64,000 nucleotides of DNA from Vibrio amylolyticus (GCF_023145695.1 NZ_JAJHVV010000002.1:434001-498000); one strand, 5' to 3'; shown: positions 47,832 to 57,677, numbered from the stretch's first letter. Made by a program: numbers and translations. The notes: a model not told the origin generated them from the letters alone.

Positions 47832-48758
47832 ATGACCGGTGTTCTGGATTCGGTGAATCAGCGTACACAACTTGTCGGTCAAAACCGATTAGAGCTATTA
47901 ACGTTTAGACTTATGGGACGACAACGTTATGGTATAAACGTATTTAAAGTAAAAGAAGTCCTTCAGTGTCCAAAATTGACTTCTATGCCAAATTTAAACC
48001 CGCTTGTTAAGGGGGTTGCTCATATCCGTGGCCAAACTATTTCTGTTATCGATTTGAGTTTAGCTATTGGTGGTAGACCAACGACAGACATCGATAAATG
48101 TTTTGTTGTTATCTCTGAATTTAATCGAACAATTCAAGGCTTTTTAGTGAGCTCTGTTGAACGAATAATCAACATGCATTGGGAGTCGATCTTACCGCCA
48201 CCTGATGGAGCGGGTAAGGCAAACTACCTGACTGCGGTGACGAATATCGACAATGAGTTAGTTGAAATCCTTGATGTTGAGAAAATCCTTGCAGAAATCG
48301 CGCCAGTTGATGAGCAAATGGATGAGTCCATTGGTCAAGAAATTGCGGAAGCTGAGACAGAAAAAGAAATTGTACGTCGAATCTTGATTGCCGATGACTC
48401 GACCGTTGCAAGAAAACAAGTGGAAAGAGCGATTGTATCCATTGGCTTTGAGGCTGTTTCTGTTAAAGACGGTAAAGAAGCGTATGATAAGCTTGTAGAA
48501 ATGGCTGCAGAAGGCAGTATATATGATCAAATATCACTCGTTATTTCAGATATCGAGATGCCAGAAATGGATGGTTATACTCTGACTGCTGAAATTCGCC
48601 GTAATTCAGATCTCAAAGATCTATACGTAATTTTGCACTCCTCATTGAGTGGCGTATTCAACCAAGCAATGGTTGAGCGAGTTGGTGCGAACTCATTTAT
48701 TGCGAAGTTTAATCCTGATGAGTTGGGTAATGCAGTTAAAACTGCACTAACAAAATAA
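47832..48758 (+). CDS. cheV: CheV, coupling protein with receiver domain
   Basis: A 308-residue chemotaxis protein combining an N-terminal CheW-like domain (FRLMGRQRYGINVFKVKEVL, VKGVAHIRGQTISVIDL) with a C-terminal response-regulator domain. The receiver has ILIADDSTVARKQVERA and the phosphoacceptor Asp240 in ISDIEMPEMDGYTL. CheV couples receptors to CheA and is tuned by phosphorylation. GGAGATG serves as ribosome site. cheR follows 11 bp later, so the two form an operon that ends at 49643. Confidence 0.95.
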   Translation: MTGVLDSVNQRTQLVGQNRLELLTFRLMGRQRYGINVFKVKEVLQCPKLTSMPNLNPLVKGVAHIRGQTISVIDLSLAIGGRPTTDIDKCFVVISEFNRTIQGFLVSSVERIINMHWESILPPPDGAGKANYLTAVTNIDNELVEILDVEKILAEIAPVDEQMDESIGQEIAEAETEKEIVRRILIADDSTVARKQVERAIVSIGFEAVSVKDGKEAYDKLVEMAAEGSIYDQISLVISDIEMPEMDGYTLTAEIRRNSDLKDLYVILHSSLSGVFNQAMVERVGANSFIAKFNPDELGNAVKTALTK

Positions 48759-48769
48759 AAGAGACATTA

Positions 48770-49597
48770 ATGACAGCGATAACAATAAGCGATCAAGAGT
48801 ATCGTGATTTCAGCCGATTTTTGGAATCTCAATGTGGCATCGTCTTAGGCGATAGCAAGCAGTACTTAGTGAGAAGCCGTCTTAGCCCTTTAGTGACTAA
48901 GTTCAATGTTGGTTCGTTGTCTGATTTGCTCCGAGATGTAGTAACTGGTCGAAATCGAGATCTACGGGTTGCTGCCGTTGATGCGATGACAACCAATGAA
49001 ACTTTATGGTTTCGTGATACTTACCCCTTCTCTGTGTTATCAGATAAGTTATTACCGGAAGTTGCCGCTAATAAACGACCGATTAAGATTTGGTCTGCCG
49101 CGAGTTCGTCAGGTCAAGAGCCTTACTCAATGGCAATGACAATCCTAGAAACTCAGCAGCGCAAACCCGGCATGCTGCCGAGTGTTTCGATTACCGCGAC
49201 GGATATATCAGCGACAATGCTCGATATGTGCCGTGCGGGCGTCTATGACAATCTAGCATTGGGACGTGGTTTATCTCCTGAGCGTCGTCGCACTTTCTTT
49301 GAAGATGCAGGCGACGGGCGTATGAAAGTTAAAGATAATGTTAAGCGATTAGTGAATTTCCGGCCACAGAACTTGATGGAGAGTTATGCGTTGATTGGAA
49401 AATTTGACATCATTTTTTGTCGAAATGTTCTAATTTACTTCTCACCGGATATGAAATCGCAAGTGCTTAACCAAATGGCCAATAGCCTTAACCCTGGTGG
49501 TTACCTCCTATTAGGGGCGTCAGAATCTTTAACTGGGCTCACTGATCGCTTTGATATGGTGCGTTGTAATCCGGGTATCATTTACAAGCTTAAATAG
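48770..49597 (+). CDS. cheR: CheR, chemotaxis receptor methyltransferase
   Basis: A 275-residue SAM-dependent O-methyltransferase that methylates glutamates of chemoreceptors for adaptation. The N-terminal four-helix domain (about 1-90) ends with TTNETLWFRDTYPF. The SAM-binding region is IKIWSAASSSGQEPYSMAM (107-124); further family segments are ITATDISATMLD, FDIIFCRNVLIYFS and the C-terminal LLLGASESLTGL. There is no C-terminal pentapeptide-binding tail. It follows cheV directly and is followed by a terminator. Confidence 0.96.
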   Translation: MTAITISDQEYRDFSRFLESQCGIVLGDSKQYLVRSRLSPLVTKFNVGSLSDLLRDVVTGRNRDLRVAAVDAMTTNETLWFRDTYPFSVLSDKLLPEVAANKRPIKIWSAASSSGQEPYSMAMTILETQQRKPGMLPSVSITATDISATMLDMCRAGVYDNLALGRGLSPERRRTFFEDAGDGRMKVKDNVKRLVNFRPQNLMESYALIGKFDIIFCRNVLIYFSPDMKSQVLNQMANSLNPGGYLLLGASESLTGLTDRFDMVRCNPGIIYKLK

Positions 49598-49618
49598 TCT
49601 CTACACTTGAATACCAAT

Positions 49619-49646
49619 AAAGCCCAGTTATCAACTGGGCTTTTTC
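49619..49646 (+). terminator. intrinsic terminator after cheR
   Basis: AAAGCCCAGTT (49619-49629) pairs perfectly with AACTGGGCTTT (49633-49643) around ATC, followed by TT. Confidence 0.88.
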
Positions 49647-49675
49647 ATATGAGTTTTCATTTCTTTTCAGTAGCG

Positions 49676-49718
49676 TATCCCCTAGGTACCAATGTCCCCC
49701 TCAATACATATCCCCTAG
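49676..49718 (+). repeat. direct repeat TATCCCCTAG upstream of flgB
   Basis: TATCCCCTAG occurs at 49676-49685 and 49709-49718, starts 33 bp apart, in the 336-bp gap between cheR and flgB. They lie 165-200 bp upstream of the sigma-54 site, where an enhancer-binding activator could bind. No gene is seen in this gap. Confidence 0.4.
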
Positions 49719-49872
49719 ACAGCTTCTTCGTGTGTTATATTTTAAGGGAGACATTCCAAATCTTATTTAGGCCAACTGATGCCGATACACATCAAGCGGT
49801 CTATAAATTGCAGTAACCTTTAAGTAGCAGTAAAGGTATGGATAAAAGCAAATTGTGTAAGAAATATTAAAG

Positions 49873-49889
49873 TTGGTATGCAAATTGCT
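49873..49889 (+). promoter_or_regulatory. sigma-54 promoter of the flgBCDE operon
   Basis: TTGGTATGCAAATTGCT has GG (49875-49876) and GC (49887-49888) ten bases apart with the typical TTGCT -12 box. The start site should be near 49900, about 34 bp before flgB. Confidence 0.8.
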
Positions 49890-49933
49890 TTTATTTTTAG
49901 TAGTAACAGTCAGTTCTTTGAGTTGAGGCAATT

Positions 49934-50332
49934 ATGGCTATTTCTTTTGACAATGCTTTGGGTATACACCAACACACCGTTGGCGTACGTGAGCGCAACG
50001 CTGAGGTGATTTCCACCAATATTGCACAGGCGAACACACCTGGCTTTAAAGCAAAAGGAATGGACTTCAATAAAGCACTGCAGGCGGCAACGTCGGGGGC
50101 AAGTATTGGTCTTAGTCGTACAGATAGTCGGCATATCTCTGCCTCAACAAATGTAACAGGGGAAAGCTTATATCGCATTCCGACACAACCTGATACGGGT
50201 GATGGCAACACGGTAGATGTGGATTTAGAGCGTAATTTGTTTATGCAGAATCAAATCAGACACCAAGCATCACTTGACTTCTTAGGAAGTAAATTCAAGA
50301 ACTTAACGAAAGCAATCAAGGGGAGTAACTAG
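49934..50332 (+). CDS. flgB: FlgB, proximal rod protein
   Basis: A 132-residue axial protein forming the proximal rod of the flagellum. The N-terminal ALGIHQHTVGVRERNAEVISTNIAQANTPGFKAKG carries the NIAxAxTPGFK motif of rod/hook proteins, and the C-terminal helix (RNLFMQNQIRHQASLDFLGSKF) is typical. First gene of the sigma-54 driven flgBCDE unit; flgC starts on the base after its stop. Confidence 0.95.
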   Translation: MAISFDNALGIHQHTVGVRERNAEVISTNIAQANTPGFKAKGMDFNKALQAATSGASIGLSRTDSRHISASTNVTGESLYRIPTQPDTGDGNTVDVDLERNLFMQNQIRHQASLDFLGSKFKNLTKAIKGSN

Positions 50333-50749
50333 ATGAGTTTATTTAATGTATTCAACGTGACAGGTTCTGCGATGAGCGCTGAATCCGTTCGCCTAAATAC
50401 AACTTCTAGTAACCTTGCCAATGCGGACAGTATCTCTAGCTCAGCGAAAGATACATATAAAGCCCGTCACGCAGTGTTTGGTGCAGAGTTAAGTAAGGCA
50501 CGTTATAACCGAGATCATACTGTGCCGGTGAAAGTTATGGGTATTGTGGAGAGCGATAAACCGCTAGATGCCGAGTACAATCCTGATCACCCATTAGCAA
50601 ATGACGAAGGCTATATCTATAAGCCAAACGTTAATGTGATGGAAGAAATGGCGAATATGATTTCTGCTTCTCGTTCATACCAAACGAACGTTCAAGTAGC
50701 AGATGCAAGTAAACAAATGCTGCTGCGTACGCTGCAGATGGGTCAATAA
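50333..50749 (+). CDS. flgC: FlgC, proximal rod protein
   Basis: A 138-residue rod protein. The start LFNVFNVTGSAMSAESVRLNTTSSNLANAD and the C-terminal NVNVMEEMANMISASRSYQTNVQVADASKQM are the paired helices that form the D0 domain of rod proteins. It begins immediately after flgB (no gap), with GGGAG inside the flgB end as ribosome site. Confidence 0.95.
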   Translation: MSLFNVFNVTGSAMSAESVRLNTTSSNLANADSISSSAKDTYKARHAVFGAELSKARYNRDHTVPVKVMGIVESDKPLDAEYNPDHPLANDEGYIYKPNVNVMEEMANMISASRSYQTNVQVADASKQMLLRTLQMGQ

Positions 50750-50766
50750 GGATAAGGAGGTAGCAA

Positions 50767-51474
50767 ATGGCTGGAATCAATAATGTTGGTCAAAGCGGCT
50801 TGTCCTACGTTGATCAGCTCAAATCTCTTCAAGATCAAAAGAAACCAGAAGAGACAGGTGGTAAGCAGGATCTTAACCAAGAAGACTTCTTATCACTCCT
50901 TACGAAACAACTGGCTCAGCAAGATCCTTTTAAGCCAGTTAGCAATGACCAGATGATTGCTCAGATGGCTTCGTTTGCAACGGTTGATGGCATCGGAAAA
51001 ATGAACACTCAGTTTGAGAGTTTGAATACGTCGATGACTTCTAATCAGGCGCTACAGGCATCTACTTTGGTCGGTCGAGATGTTTTAGTCCCAGGAGCTG
51101 CCGGAGTGAAAGAAGACGGCGCTGCAATGTCGGCAATGGTGAAGCTTCCTCAATCACTGGACAATGTATTTGTTCGTATCGAGAACGAAGTGGGACAATT
51201 GCTACGAACATTCGAAGTAGGTTCAAAGCCTGCTGGCGATAATAAAGTCGAATGGGACGGTAACGACGATAACGGTAACCCATTGCCGGGTGGCAAATAC
51301 AAGGTGAGAGCCTCTGGATTGCTAGATGGAGAAAATCGCGAGTTTGAAGTTTCAACTTATGCGAACGTGAATAGCGTACTTCTCGGTAAAGGTGATGGTA
51401 ACGTACTGCTCAATCTAGCTGGTTTTGAATCGCCAGTTCGACTTGCTGAAGTACTAGAAGTTGGCAAAGCATAG
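50767..51474 (+). CDS. flgD: FlgD, hook-capping (scaffold) protein
   Basis: A 235-residue cap protein that sits on the growing hook and is replaced when the hook is finished. The N-terminal export part contains DLNQEDFLSLLTKQLAQQDPFKPVSNDQMIAQMA, and the C-terminal half has a Tudor-like/FnIII region with WDGNDDNGNPLPGGKYKVRASG. A perfect AAGGAGGT ribosome site precedes it. It lies between flgC and flgE as usual. Confidence 0.95.
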   Translation: MAGINNVGQSGLSYVDQLKSLQDQKKPEETGGKQDLNQEDFLSLLTKQLAQQDPFKPVSNDQMIAQMASFATVDGIGKMNTQFESLNTSMTSNQALQASTLVGRDVLVPGAAGVKEDGAAMSAMVKLPQSLDNVFVRIENEVGQLLRTFEVGSKPAGDNKVEWDGNDDNGNPLPGGKYKVRASGLLDGENREFEVSTYANVNSVLLGKGDGNVLLNLAGFESPVRLAEVLEVGKA

Positions 51475-51517
51475 CTCGCTTAAGAGTTAATACGCTAGCT
51501 AGATAGGAGAGTTTGGA

Positions 51518-52816
51518 ATGTCATATGTATCACTAAGCGGTTTATCCGCATCTCAATTAGATTTGAACACAACCAGTAATAACATTGCGAATGCCAATAC
51601 GTTTGGTTTTAAAGAATCTCGTGCAGAGTTCGGCGATGTATATTCAACCTCAATCTTTACCAATGCTAAAACTACTCCTGGTAAAGGTGTTCAGGCCAAT
51701 AAAGTTGCTCAGCAATTCCATGAAGGGTCGAGTATTTATACTAATAACCCTCTGGATTTACGTGTGTCAGGAACTGGATTTTTTGCTGTTGCAAAAGATA
51801 GGATGATACCGCAGCAAAATGAAATGACACGAAACGGTGCATTCCATTTAAACAAAGACAATTACATTGTTAATGCTAATGATCAGTACCTTCTTGGGTA
51901 TCAAGTAAATAAAGACACGGGTGAAGTTCTTTCTTACGAGCCTGAACCGTTAGCTATTCCTGCTGAGTTTGGTAAACCTAAACAAACCAGTGCCATTGAA
52001 GTTGGGGCTAATTTACCGGCCAATGGTGACCTAAAAGATCCAGCACTGTTTGATATGAGTGATCCTGATACTTATAACCGCTCAACATCAACCACAATTT
52101 ATGACTCAATGGGCCAATCTTACAAGTTATCTACTTACTACTTGAAAGACATGACTCAACCTAACACGTGGAATAAATACTACAGTGTGACGGATTCTGA
52201 AGGTGAAAAGCCGCTTAATATTGCTGGTGGTGACGCAGCGTCTCCTACTGGCCATATAGGGCATACCATGAAGTTCAATAACGACGGTACATTAGCACAG
52301 TTAAACGGCGGTAATCCGATCTTAACTGATACCTTCGAAACGGCTGGTATCAACTTGAATGGCGCAGACGGTACTCAAGTGTTAGGGTTTGATCTCGATG
52401 GTGCGACGCAATTTGCCGCTCCTTTCGAGATTACTAAAACACACCAAGACGGCGCAACAACAGGCTTCTTAACCAAGATTGATTTCGATGAATACGGCAG
52501 TGTTTTAGGCACTTATTCAAATGGTCAAAATGTCACGCTGGGCCGGGTTGGTATGGTTCGTGTTGCCAATGAGCAAGGCCTTGATAAGAAGGGCGGAACT
52601 CAGTGGGATTCAACACAATTCTCAGGTGAAAAAATCTGGGGTGAATCGAGTAAAGGATCATTTGGCTCAATCAATAACGGTGCACTAGAGCAATCTAACA
52701 TTGATATGACTCAGGAGCTTGTTGACCTGATATCCGCTCAGCGTAACTTCCAAGCGAACTCGCGTGCATTAGAAGTACACAGCCAACTACAACAGAATAT
52801 ACTTCAAATTCGTTAA
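51518..52816 (+). CDS. flgE: FlgE, flagellar hook protein
   Basis: A 432-residue hook subunit. It opens with SLSGLSASQLDLNTTSNNIANANTFGFKESRAEF (rod/hook N-terminal motif) and ends with IDMTQELVDLISAQRNFQANSRALEVH, the C-terminal D0 helix. The middle is the variable hook surface with segments such as TSTTIYDSMGQSYKLSTYYLK. A strong AGGAGAG site lies upstream. An imperfect stem (ACCAAGC / GCTTGGT, 52844-52871) after the stop may end the unit. Confidence 0.96.
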   Translation: MSYVSLSGLSASQLDLNTTSNNIANANTFGFKESRAEFGDVYSTSIFTNAKTTPGKGVQANKVAQQFHEGSSIYTNNPLDLRVSGTGFFAVAKDRMIPQQNEMTRNGAFHLNKDNYIVNANDQYLLGYQVNKDTGEVLSYEPEPLAIPAEFGKPKQTSAIEVGANLPANGDLKDPALFDMSDPDTYNRSTSTTIYDSMGQSYKLSTYYLKDMTQPNTWNKYYSVTDSEGEKPLNIAGGDAASPTGHIGHTMKFNNDGTLAQLNGGNPILTDTFETAGINLNGADGTQVLGFDLDGATQFAAPFEITKTHQDGATTGFLTKIDFDEYGSVLGTYSNGQNVTLGRVGMVRVANEQGLDKKGGTQWDSTQFSGEKIWGESSKGSFGSINNGALEQSNIDMTQELVDLISAQRNFQANSRALEVHSQLQQNILQIR

Positions 52817-52843
52817 CGATTTCGTTTACGCAATATCAAAATT

Positions 52844-52871
52844 ACCAAGCTTGCGGCAACGTTGGCTTGGT
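52844..52871 (+). terminator. weak hairpin after flgE
   Basis: ACCAAGC pairs with GCTTGGT around a 14-base loop. It has no T-run, so it is only a possible end of the flgBCDE transcript before the next sigma-54 promoter. Confidence 0.3.
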
Positions 52872-52963
52872 GTTATTGCCTGTTCTCCGCGGCAATGATC
52901 GGCAACTCCTTCCCTTAATCTCACTCCAACCCATTAACTTGTTGATATTTAATAAGTTAAAAC

Positions 52964-52980
52964 TTGGCATGCCAATTGCT
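52964..52980 (+). promoter_or_regulatory. sigma-54 promoter of the flgFGHIJ operon
   Basis: TTGGCATGCCAATTGCT has GG (52966-52967) and GC (52978-52979) ten bases apart and the consensus TTGCT. The start site should be near 52991, about 25 bp before flgF. The 10 bases between also form the palindrome TTGGCATGCCAA. Confidence 0.85.
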
Positions 52981-53015
52981 TTCTAATAACTGAACATTGG
53001 TTATTGGAGCACATT

Positions 53016-53765
53016 ATGGATCGCACTCTTTACCTTGCTATGAGTGGCGCAAAGCAGAATATGCAGGCGCTACAGTTACGAGCAAATAACTTAGCAAACG
53101 TTAGCACCACTGGCTTTCGTGCTGATTTAGCACAAGCGCGCTCAATGCAGGCTTATGGTGAAGGTCTTCCTACTCGTGTATTTAGTATGACTGAGCGACC
53201 GGGGCAAAACTTTTCCCAAGGCAGTGTGATTACCACTGGGCGTGACTTAGATGTCACCGTTCAAGGGGATGGTTGGATTTCTGTCATGGATAAAACCGGC
53301 AAAGAAGGGCTTACCCGTAATGGTAATTTGAAGATAGACCAAAACGGATTACTGACAAATGCTTCTGGTCACCTTGTGCTAGGGGAGACAGGCGCGCCAA
53401 TTACACTACCAATCCCAATCAGCAAAGTTGAGATAGGAAACGACGGGACAATTTCAGTCGTTCCACAAGGGGCTCCTGCTGATGCAATGGAAATTGTAGA
53501 TCGTATCAAGTTAACTCAAACCAATAACCGTTCTTTGTTCAAAGATATTAATGGCCTTTTTCGTTCGAAAGAGCCCAATGCGGCATACGAAGCAGATGCC
53601 AATGTAAAACTGCTTACAGGCGCGATTGAAGGCAGCAACGTTAATGCTGTCGGTGAAATGACGAGCCTAATTGACTTGCAACGACAGTTTGAAATGCAGG
53701 TCAAGATGATGAGCACAGCTGAAGAGATGGATAAATCATCCGACTCTCTGCTTCGTATGAGCTAA
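53016..53765 (+). CDS. flgF: FlgF, proximal rod protein
   Basis: A 249-residue rod subunit linking the FlgB/C rod to the distal rod. The N-terminal motif is DRTLYLAMSGAKQNMQALQLRANNLANVSTTGFR and the C-terminal helix is EGSNVNAVGEMTSLIDLQRQFEMQVKMM. The ATG at 53016 has GGAG at good spacing; the TTG at 53004 lies too close to that site. It is the first gene of its sigma-54 operon. Confidence 0.95.
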   Translation: MDRTLYLAMSGAKQNMQALQLRANNLANVSTTGFRADLAQARSMQAYGEGLPTRVFSMTERPGQNFSQGSVITTGRDLDVTVQGDGWISVMDKTGKEGLTRNGNLKIDQNGLLTNASGHLVLGETGAPITLPIPISKVEIGNDGTISVVPQGAPADAMEIVDRIKLTQTNNRSLFKDINGLFRSKEPNAAYEADANVKLLTGAIEGSNVNAVGEMTSLIDLQRQFEMQVKMMSTAEEMDKSSDSLLRMS

Positions 53766-53786
53766 TAAGAATTTAAGGAGACTGTT

Positions 53787-54575
53787 ATGCATCCGGCATT
53801 ATGGGTAAGTAAAACGGGATTGGACGCTCAACAGACCAATATCTCGACGATTTCAAACAACCTAGCAAACGCATCAACGGTAGGTTACAAAAAAAGCCGT
53901 GCGGTTTTTGAAGATCTTTTCTATCAAAATATCAATCAACCAGGCGGACAGTCTTCTCAAAATACCGAGCTGCCAAGTGGTTTGATGCTTGGTGCGGGTT
54001 CAAAGGTTGTTGCAACGCAGAAAGTCCATACACAAGGTAATACACAAACCACGACCAATAGTCTGGATATGATGGTTGAGGGCGATGGCTTTTTCCAAAT
54101 ATTGATGCCTGATGGCAATATCGGTTATACGCGTAATGGTCAATTTACCGTGAACGATGAAGGGGCAATTGTAACCTCGGGAGCGGGCTACACGTTAGAG
54201 CCTGAAATCATCATACCTGACGACGCGATTAGTATTACCGTCGGTACCGATGGTGAGGTTTCGGTAAATATTCGTGGCCAGCAAGACAACCAAGTGTTAG
54301 GTCAAATTACCACCGTCGACTTTATTAACCCAGGTGGTTTAGAGCCAATTGGGCAAAACCTTTACCTACCAACAGGTGCAAGTGGTGACCCACAAGAAGG
54401 CGTCCCTGGTTTAGATGGCTTTGGTTCCGTTAGGCAGTCGATGTTAGAAACCTCAAACGTTAATGTGACTGAAGAGCTCGTCAATATGATTGAAGCTCAA
54501 CGAGTGTATGAGATGAACTCTAAAGTGATCTCTGCGGTAGATAAAATGATGAGCTTTGTTAACCAGCAGCTCTAG
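53787..54575 (+). CDS. flgG: FlgG, distal rod protein
   Basis: A 262-residue distal rod subunit (E. coli 260). The N-terminus HPALWVSKTGLDAQQTNISTISNNLANASTVGYKKSR and the C-terminus SNVNVTEELVNMIEAQRVYEMNSKVISAVDKM are typical. The middle contains NSLDMMVEGDGFFQILMPDG. AAGGAG precedes the ATG, 21 bp after flgF. Confidence 0.96.
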   Translation: MHPALWVSKTGLDAQQTNISTISNNLANASTVGYKKSRAVFEDLFYQNINQPGGQSSQNTELPSGLMLGAGSKVVATQKVHTQGNTQTTTNSLDMMVEGDGFFQILMPDGNIGYTRNGQFTVNDEGAIVTSGAGYTLEPEIIIPDDAISITVGTDGEVSVNIRGQQDNQVLGQITTVDFINPGGLEPIGQNLYLPTGASGDPQEGVPGLDGFGSVRQSMLETSNVNVTEELVNMIEAQRVYEMNSKVISAVDKMMSFVNQQL

Positions 54576-54609
54576 GCTTAGCCCCTAAGGCACCGATGAG
54601 GTTTTCCAC

Positions 54610-55389
54610 ATGATTCGTATTCTTACTATTTTACCCATTTTAATCATGAGTGGCTGCGCGATGATGGAGCCACCCATTGAAACACCGGATGTCGTTCAGG
54701 GCACAACGACGGTTGATGCTGTCGAGGGTGATAAATCTTCCGACGATAGCTCTGGCATTGTCGATACGTTGCGTGGCAGAAATGATCCGGTTGCCGGAGA
54801 CCCCGCTTGGGCACCGATTCACCCTAAACATGCTCCTGAGCACTATGCTGCGGAAACAGGCTCACTGTTTAACCTAAATACGGTGAGCAGCTTGTATGAT
54901 GATTCTAAACCTCGTGGCATTGGCGATATCATTACAGTCACTTTGGATGAAAAGACCAAAGCAGCAAAAAGTTCGGATGCCGATCTGTCTAAGAATAACG
55001 ATGCGAGCATGGATCCATTAGAGGTTGGTGGTCGCCCGCTTAACATAGGTGATTACGACTTTTCATATAACTTAAGTAACGACAATAACTTTAGTGGCAG
55101 TGCAGCGGCGAACCAAAGTAACAGCTTATCAGGTTCGATCACCGTTGAGGTGATTGAAGTCTTGGCCAACGGCAACCTTATCATACGTGGTGAAAAGTGG
55201 CTGACACTGAACACTGGAGATGAGTATATCCGCCTGAGCGGTACAATTCGCCCAGATGATATCGACTTCGATAACACGATTGCCTCGAATCGTATTTCTA
55301 ATGCTCGAATTCAATATTCTGGAACAGGAACGAACCAAGATATGCAAGAACCTGGATTCTTGGCACGATTCTTTAATGTCTCTTTGTAA
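54610..55389 (+). CDS. flgH: FlgH, L-ring lipoprotein
   Basis: A 259-residue outer-membrane lipoprotein forming the L-ring. The lipobox IMSGC places the lipidated Cys at about residue 16, and an acidic linker precedes the L-ring domain ([70 protein letters not shown]). It lies between flgG and flgI. Confidence 0.95.
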   Translation: MIRILTILPILIMSGCAMMEPPIETPDVVQGTTTVDAVEGDKSSDDSSGIVDTLRGRNDPVAGDPAWAPIHPKHAPEHYAAETGSLFNLNTVSSLYDDSKPRGIGDIITVTLDEKTKAAKSSDADLSKNNDASMDPLEVGGRPLNIGDYDFSYNLSNDNNFSGSAAANQSNSLSGSITVEVIEVLANGNLIIRGEKWLTLNTGDEYIRLSGTIRPDDIDFDNTIASNRISNARIQYSGTGTNQDMQEPGFLARFFNVSL

Positions 55390-55483
55390 CTTTACAAAAA
55401 AGTCGATTTTTTGGCTCAATGCTTATTGATTGACTGGATGAACATTCGTCAATTGAGTAGTTACAAAGTTTAAGGGTTAGCAA

Positions 55484-56572
55484 ATGAAGAAGTTATTACT
55501 GTTACTTACCAGCATAATGTTATTAGCGACGAGTGCTCAAGCCGCTCGTATCAAAGACGTTGCGCAGATTGCAGGTGTGCGTAGTAACCAATTGGTCGGA
55601 TATGGTTTGGTTACTGGTCTACCTGGAACAGGGGAATCAACGCCCTTTACCGATCAAAGCTTCAATGCCATGTTGCAAAACTTTGGCATCCAATTGCCAC
55701 CCGGTACCAAGCCGAAAACGAAAAATGTTGCCGCTGTTATCGTGACCGCTGAAATGCCTGCCTTTACCAAGCAAGGACAAACGATTGATGTCACTGTGTC
55801 GTCGGTAGGTTCGGCAAAAAGCTTACGTGGCGGGACATTAATGCAGACCTTCTTAAAAGGTTTGGATGGTCAAGTGTACGCTGTTGCGCAAGGTAACCTC
55901 GTCGTGAGTGGATTTAGTGCAAGTGGGGCTGACGGTTCAAAGATCGTTGGTAACAACCCGACTGCCGGAATGATTTCTAGTGGCGCGATCGTTGAGCGCG
56001 AGATTCCAACGCCGTTTAGTCGTGGTGACTACATCACCTTTAACCTTCTTGAGTCAGATTTTACGACGGCGCAGCGAATGGCGGACGCTGTGAATAATTT
56101 CCTTGGGCCACAAATGGCATCAGCAATCGATGCGACGTCGGTTCGAGTACGCGCACCAAGAGAAGTGAGCCAACGAGTGGCATTTCTTTCTGCCGTTGAA
56201 AATATTGAATTCAATCCCGCTGATGGCTCAGCAAAAATTATCGTTAACTCGCGAACGGGTACCATTGTTGTTGGGAAACATGTTCGTCTAAAATCGGCTG
56301 CCGTAACCCACGGTGGAATGACTGTAGCAATTAAAGAGAATCTTAACGTCAGTCAGGGGAACCCCTTTGGCGGTGAAACGGTAGTTGTCCCTGATACGGA
56401 TATCGAAGTAACAGAAGAGCAAGGCAAGATGTTTAAGTTTGAACCAGGATTAACGCTTGATGATTTAGTTCGCGCCGTTAATCAGGTTGGTGCCGCTCCA
56501 TCAGATTTAATGGCTATTTTGCAGGCTTTAAAGCAAGCAGGTGCTATTGAAGGTCAGCTGATCATTATTTAA
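55484..56572 (+). CDS. flgI: FlgI, P-ring protein
   Basis: A 362-residue periplasmic P-ring subunit. The signal peptide is about 1-20 (ending AQAA), followed directly by [29 protein letters not shown], the family signature. The C-terminal part [24 protein letters not shown] and [30 protein letters not shown] is also conserved. FlgA (47009-47755) chaperones it. flgJ starts 10 bp later. Confidence 0.96.
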   Translation: MKKLLLLLTSIMLLATSAQAARIKDVAQIAGVRSNQLVGYGLVTGLPGTGESTPFTDQSFNAMLQNFGIQLPPGTKPKTKNVAAVIVTAEMPAFTKQGQTIDVTVSSVGSAKSLRGGTLMQTFLKGLDGQVYAVAQGNLVVSGFSASGADGSKIVGNNPTAGMISSGAIVEREIPTPFSRGDYITFNLLESDFTTAQRMADAVNNFLGPQMASAIDATSVRVRAPREVSQRVAFLSAVENIEFNPADGSAKIIVNSRTGTIVVGKHVRLKSAAVTHGGMTVAIKENLNVSQGNPFGGETVVVPDTDIEVTEEQGKMFKFEPGLTLDDLVRAVNQVGAAPSDLMAILQALKQAGAIEGQLIII

Positions 56573-56581
56573 GGACTCATC

Positions 56582-57502
56582 ATGATTAATAATGGCAACG
56601 ACATTGGATTTATTCACGATATAGCAGGCTTAGACAAACTTCGTCAACAAGCAGTAAGTGGTGATGAGGCCGATGATAAAGCGGCATTGACTGCAGCGGC
56701 CAAGCAGTTTGAAGCGATTTTTACTTCCATGCTGTTTAAATCGATGCGTGATGCCAATTCAAGCTTTGAATCTGGTTTAATGGATAGCCAAAACCAGCAG
56801 TTCTACCGTCAGATGCTCGATGATCAGATGTCGAGTGAGCTAAGTTCTTCTGGTTCTTTAGGCTTGGCGGATATGATTGTTGCTCAACTCAGTACGGGGA
56901 CGATTGAGAACCAGAACGCAGCGGCTCAAAACGCAAATTTTGAAGAGATCATGGACAAAGTTCAGAAAAATCGTGATCTTAGAGAGTCCGCGCCAGTTAC
57001 CGCGAGTGCGACTGAAACGGCGAAATCAGCTCAGCCAACCTCTTTTGATTCTCCCGAAAGTTTTGTTGCCTCAATGAAGCCGTATGCGACTCAAGCGGCA
57101 AAAGCATTGGGTGTTGACTCTTCGTTGTTACTTGCTCAAGCAGCGCTTGAAACGGGGTGGGGGCAAAAAATCACTCAGAACTCTAATGGCAGCAGTAATA
57201 ATCTCTTTAACATCAAAGCGGATAGAAGCTGGAAGGGTGATAAAGTGGCGACGCAAACCTTGGAATACCACAGTGGCGTTCCCGTTAAAGAACATGCTGC
57301 ATTCCGTTCTTATGATTCGTTCCAAGATAGTTTTAACGACTATGTACGCTTTTTAAACCAAAACCCACGTTACAGTACTGCACTGCAACAAACGGGAAGC
57401 TCTGAAGCGTTTATTCATGGCATCCATAAAGCGGGTTATGCGACAGATCCGCTTTATGCAGAGAAGATATTGAACGTCAAACAGCGCATCGATCAGATGT
57501 AA
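56582..57502 (+). CDS. flgJ: FlgJ, rod cap with C-terminal glucosaminidase domain
   Basis: A 306-residue protein with two parts: an N-terminal rod-capping domain (about 15-100, AAKQFEAIFTSMLFKSMRDA) and a C-terminal peptidoglycan hydrolase (from about 160) with LLLAQAALETGWGQKITQ (catalytic Glu), NLFNIKADRSWKGDK and YVRFLNQNPRYSTAL. It opens the murein layer for the rod. The dual form is the usual one in gamma-proteobacteria. It is followed by a terminator. Confidence 0.95.
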   Translation: MINNGNDIGFIHDIAGLDKLRQQAVSGDEADDKAALTAAAKQFEAIFTSMLFKSMRDANSSFESGLMDSQNQQFYRQMLDDQMSSELSSSGSLGLADMIVAQLSTGTIENQNAAAQNANFEEIMDKVQKNRDLRESAPVTASATETAKSAQPTSFDSPESFVASMKPYATQAAKALGVDSSLLLAQAALETGWGQKITQNSNGSSNNLFNIKADRSWKGDKVATQTLEYHSGVPVKEHAAFRSYDSFQDSFNDYVRFLNQNPRYSTALQQTGSSEAFIHGIHKAGYATDPLYAEKILNVKQRIDQM

Positions 57503-57622
57503 CGTAACACTTAGCACCTAAAGCCTAACTTAATTCAGGCTAAGTCACGGGTTACATAATATCGGTGATTAATAAAACAAGAACCCGATATGAGCAACAA
57601 CATCCATAAGTAATAGAAACAC

Positions 57623-57650
57623 AGGCTTACAATGAGTAGGCCTTTTTTAT
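57623..57650 (+). terminator. intrinsic terminator after flgJ
   Basis: AGGCTTAC (57623-57630) pairs with GTAGGCCT (57636-57643, one G.T) around AATGA, followed by TTTTT. An additional inverted repeat ATATCGG / CCGATAT lies before it (57559-57591). Confidence 0.72.
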
Positions 57651-57677
57651 ACCTATCTAGAATCTTCTAATTCGTAC

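Noticed and set aside
49607..49816. A 69-residue frame after cheR
   Set aside because: It runs through the cheR terminator hairpin and has no ribosome site or family pattern.
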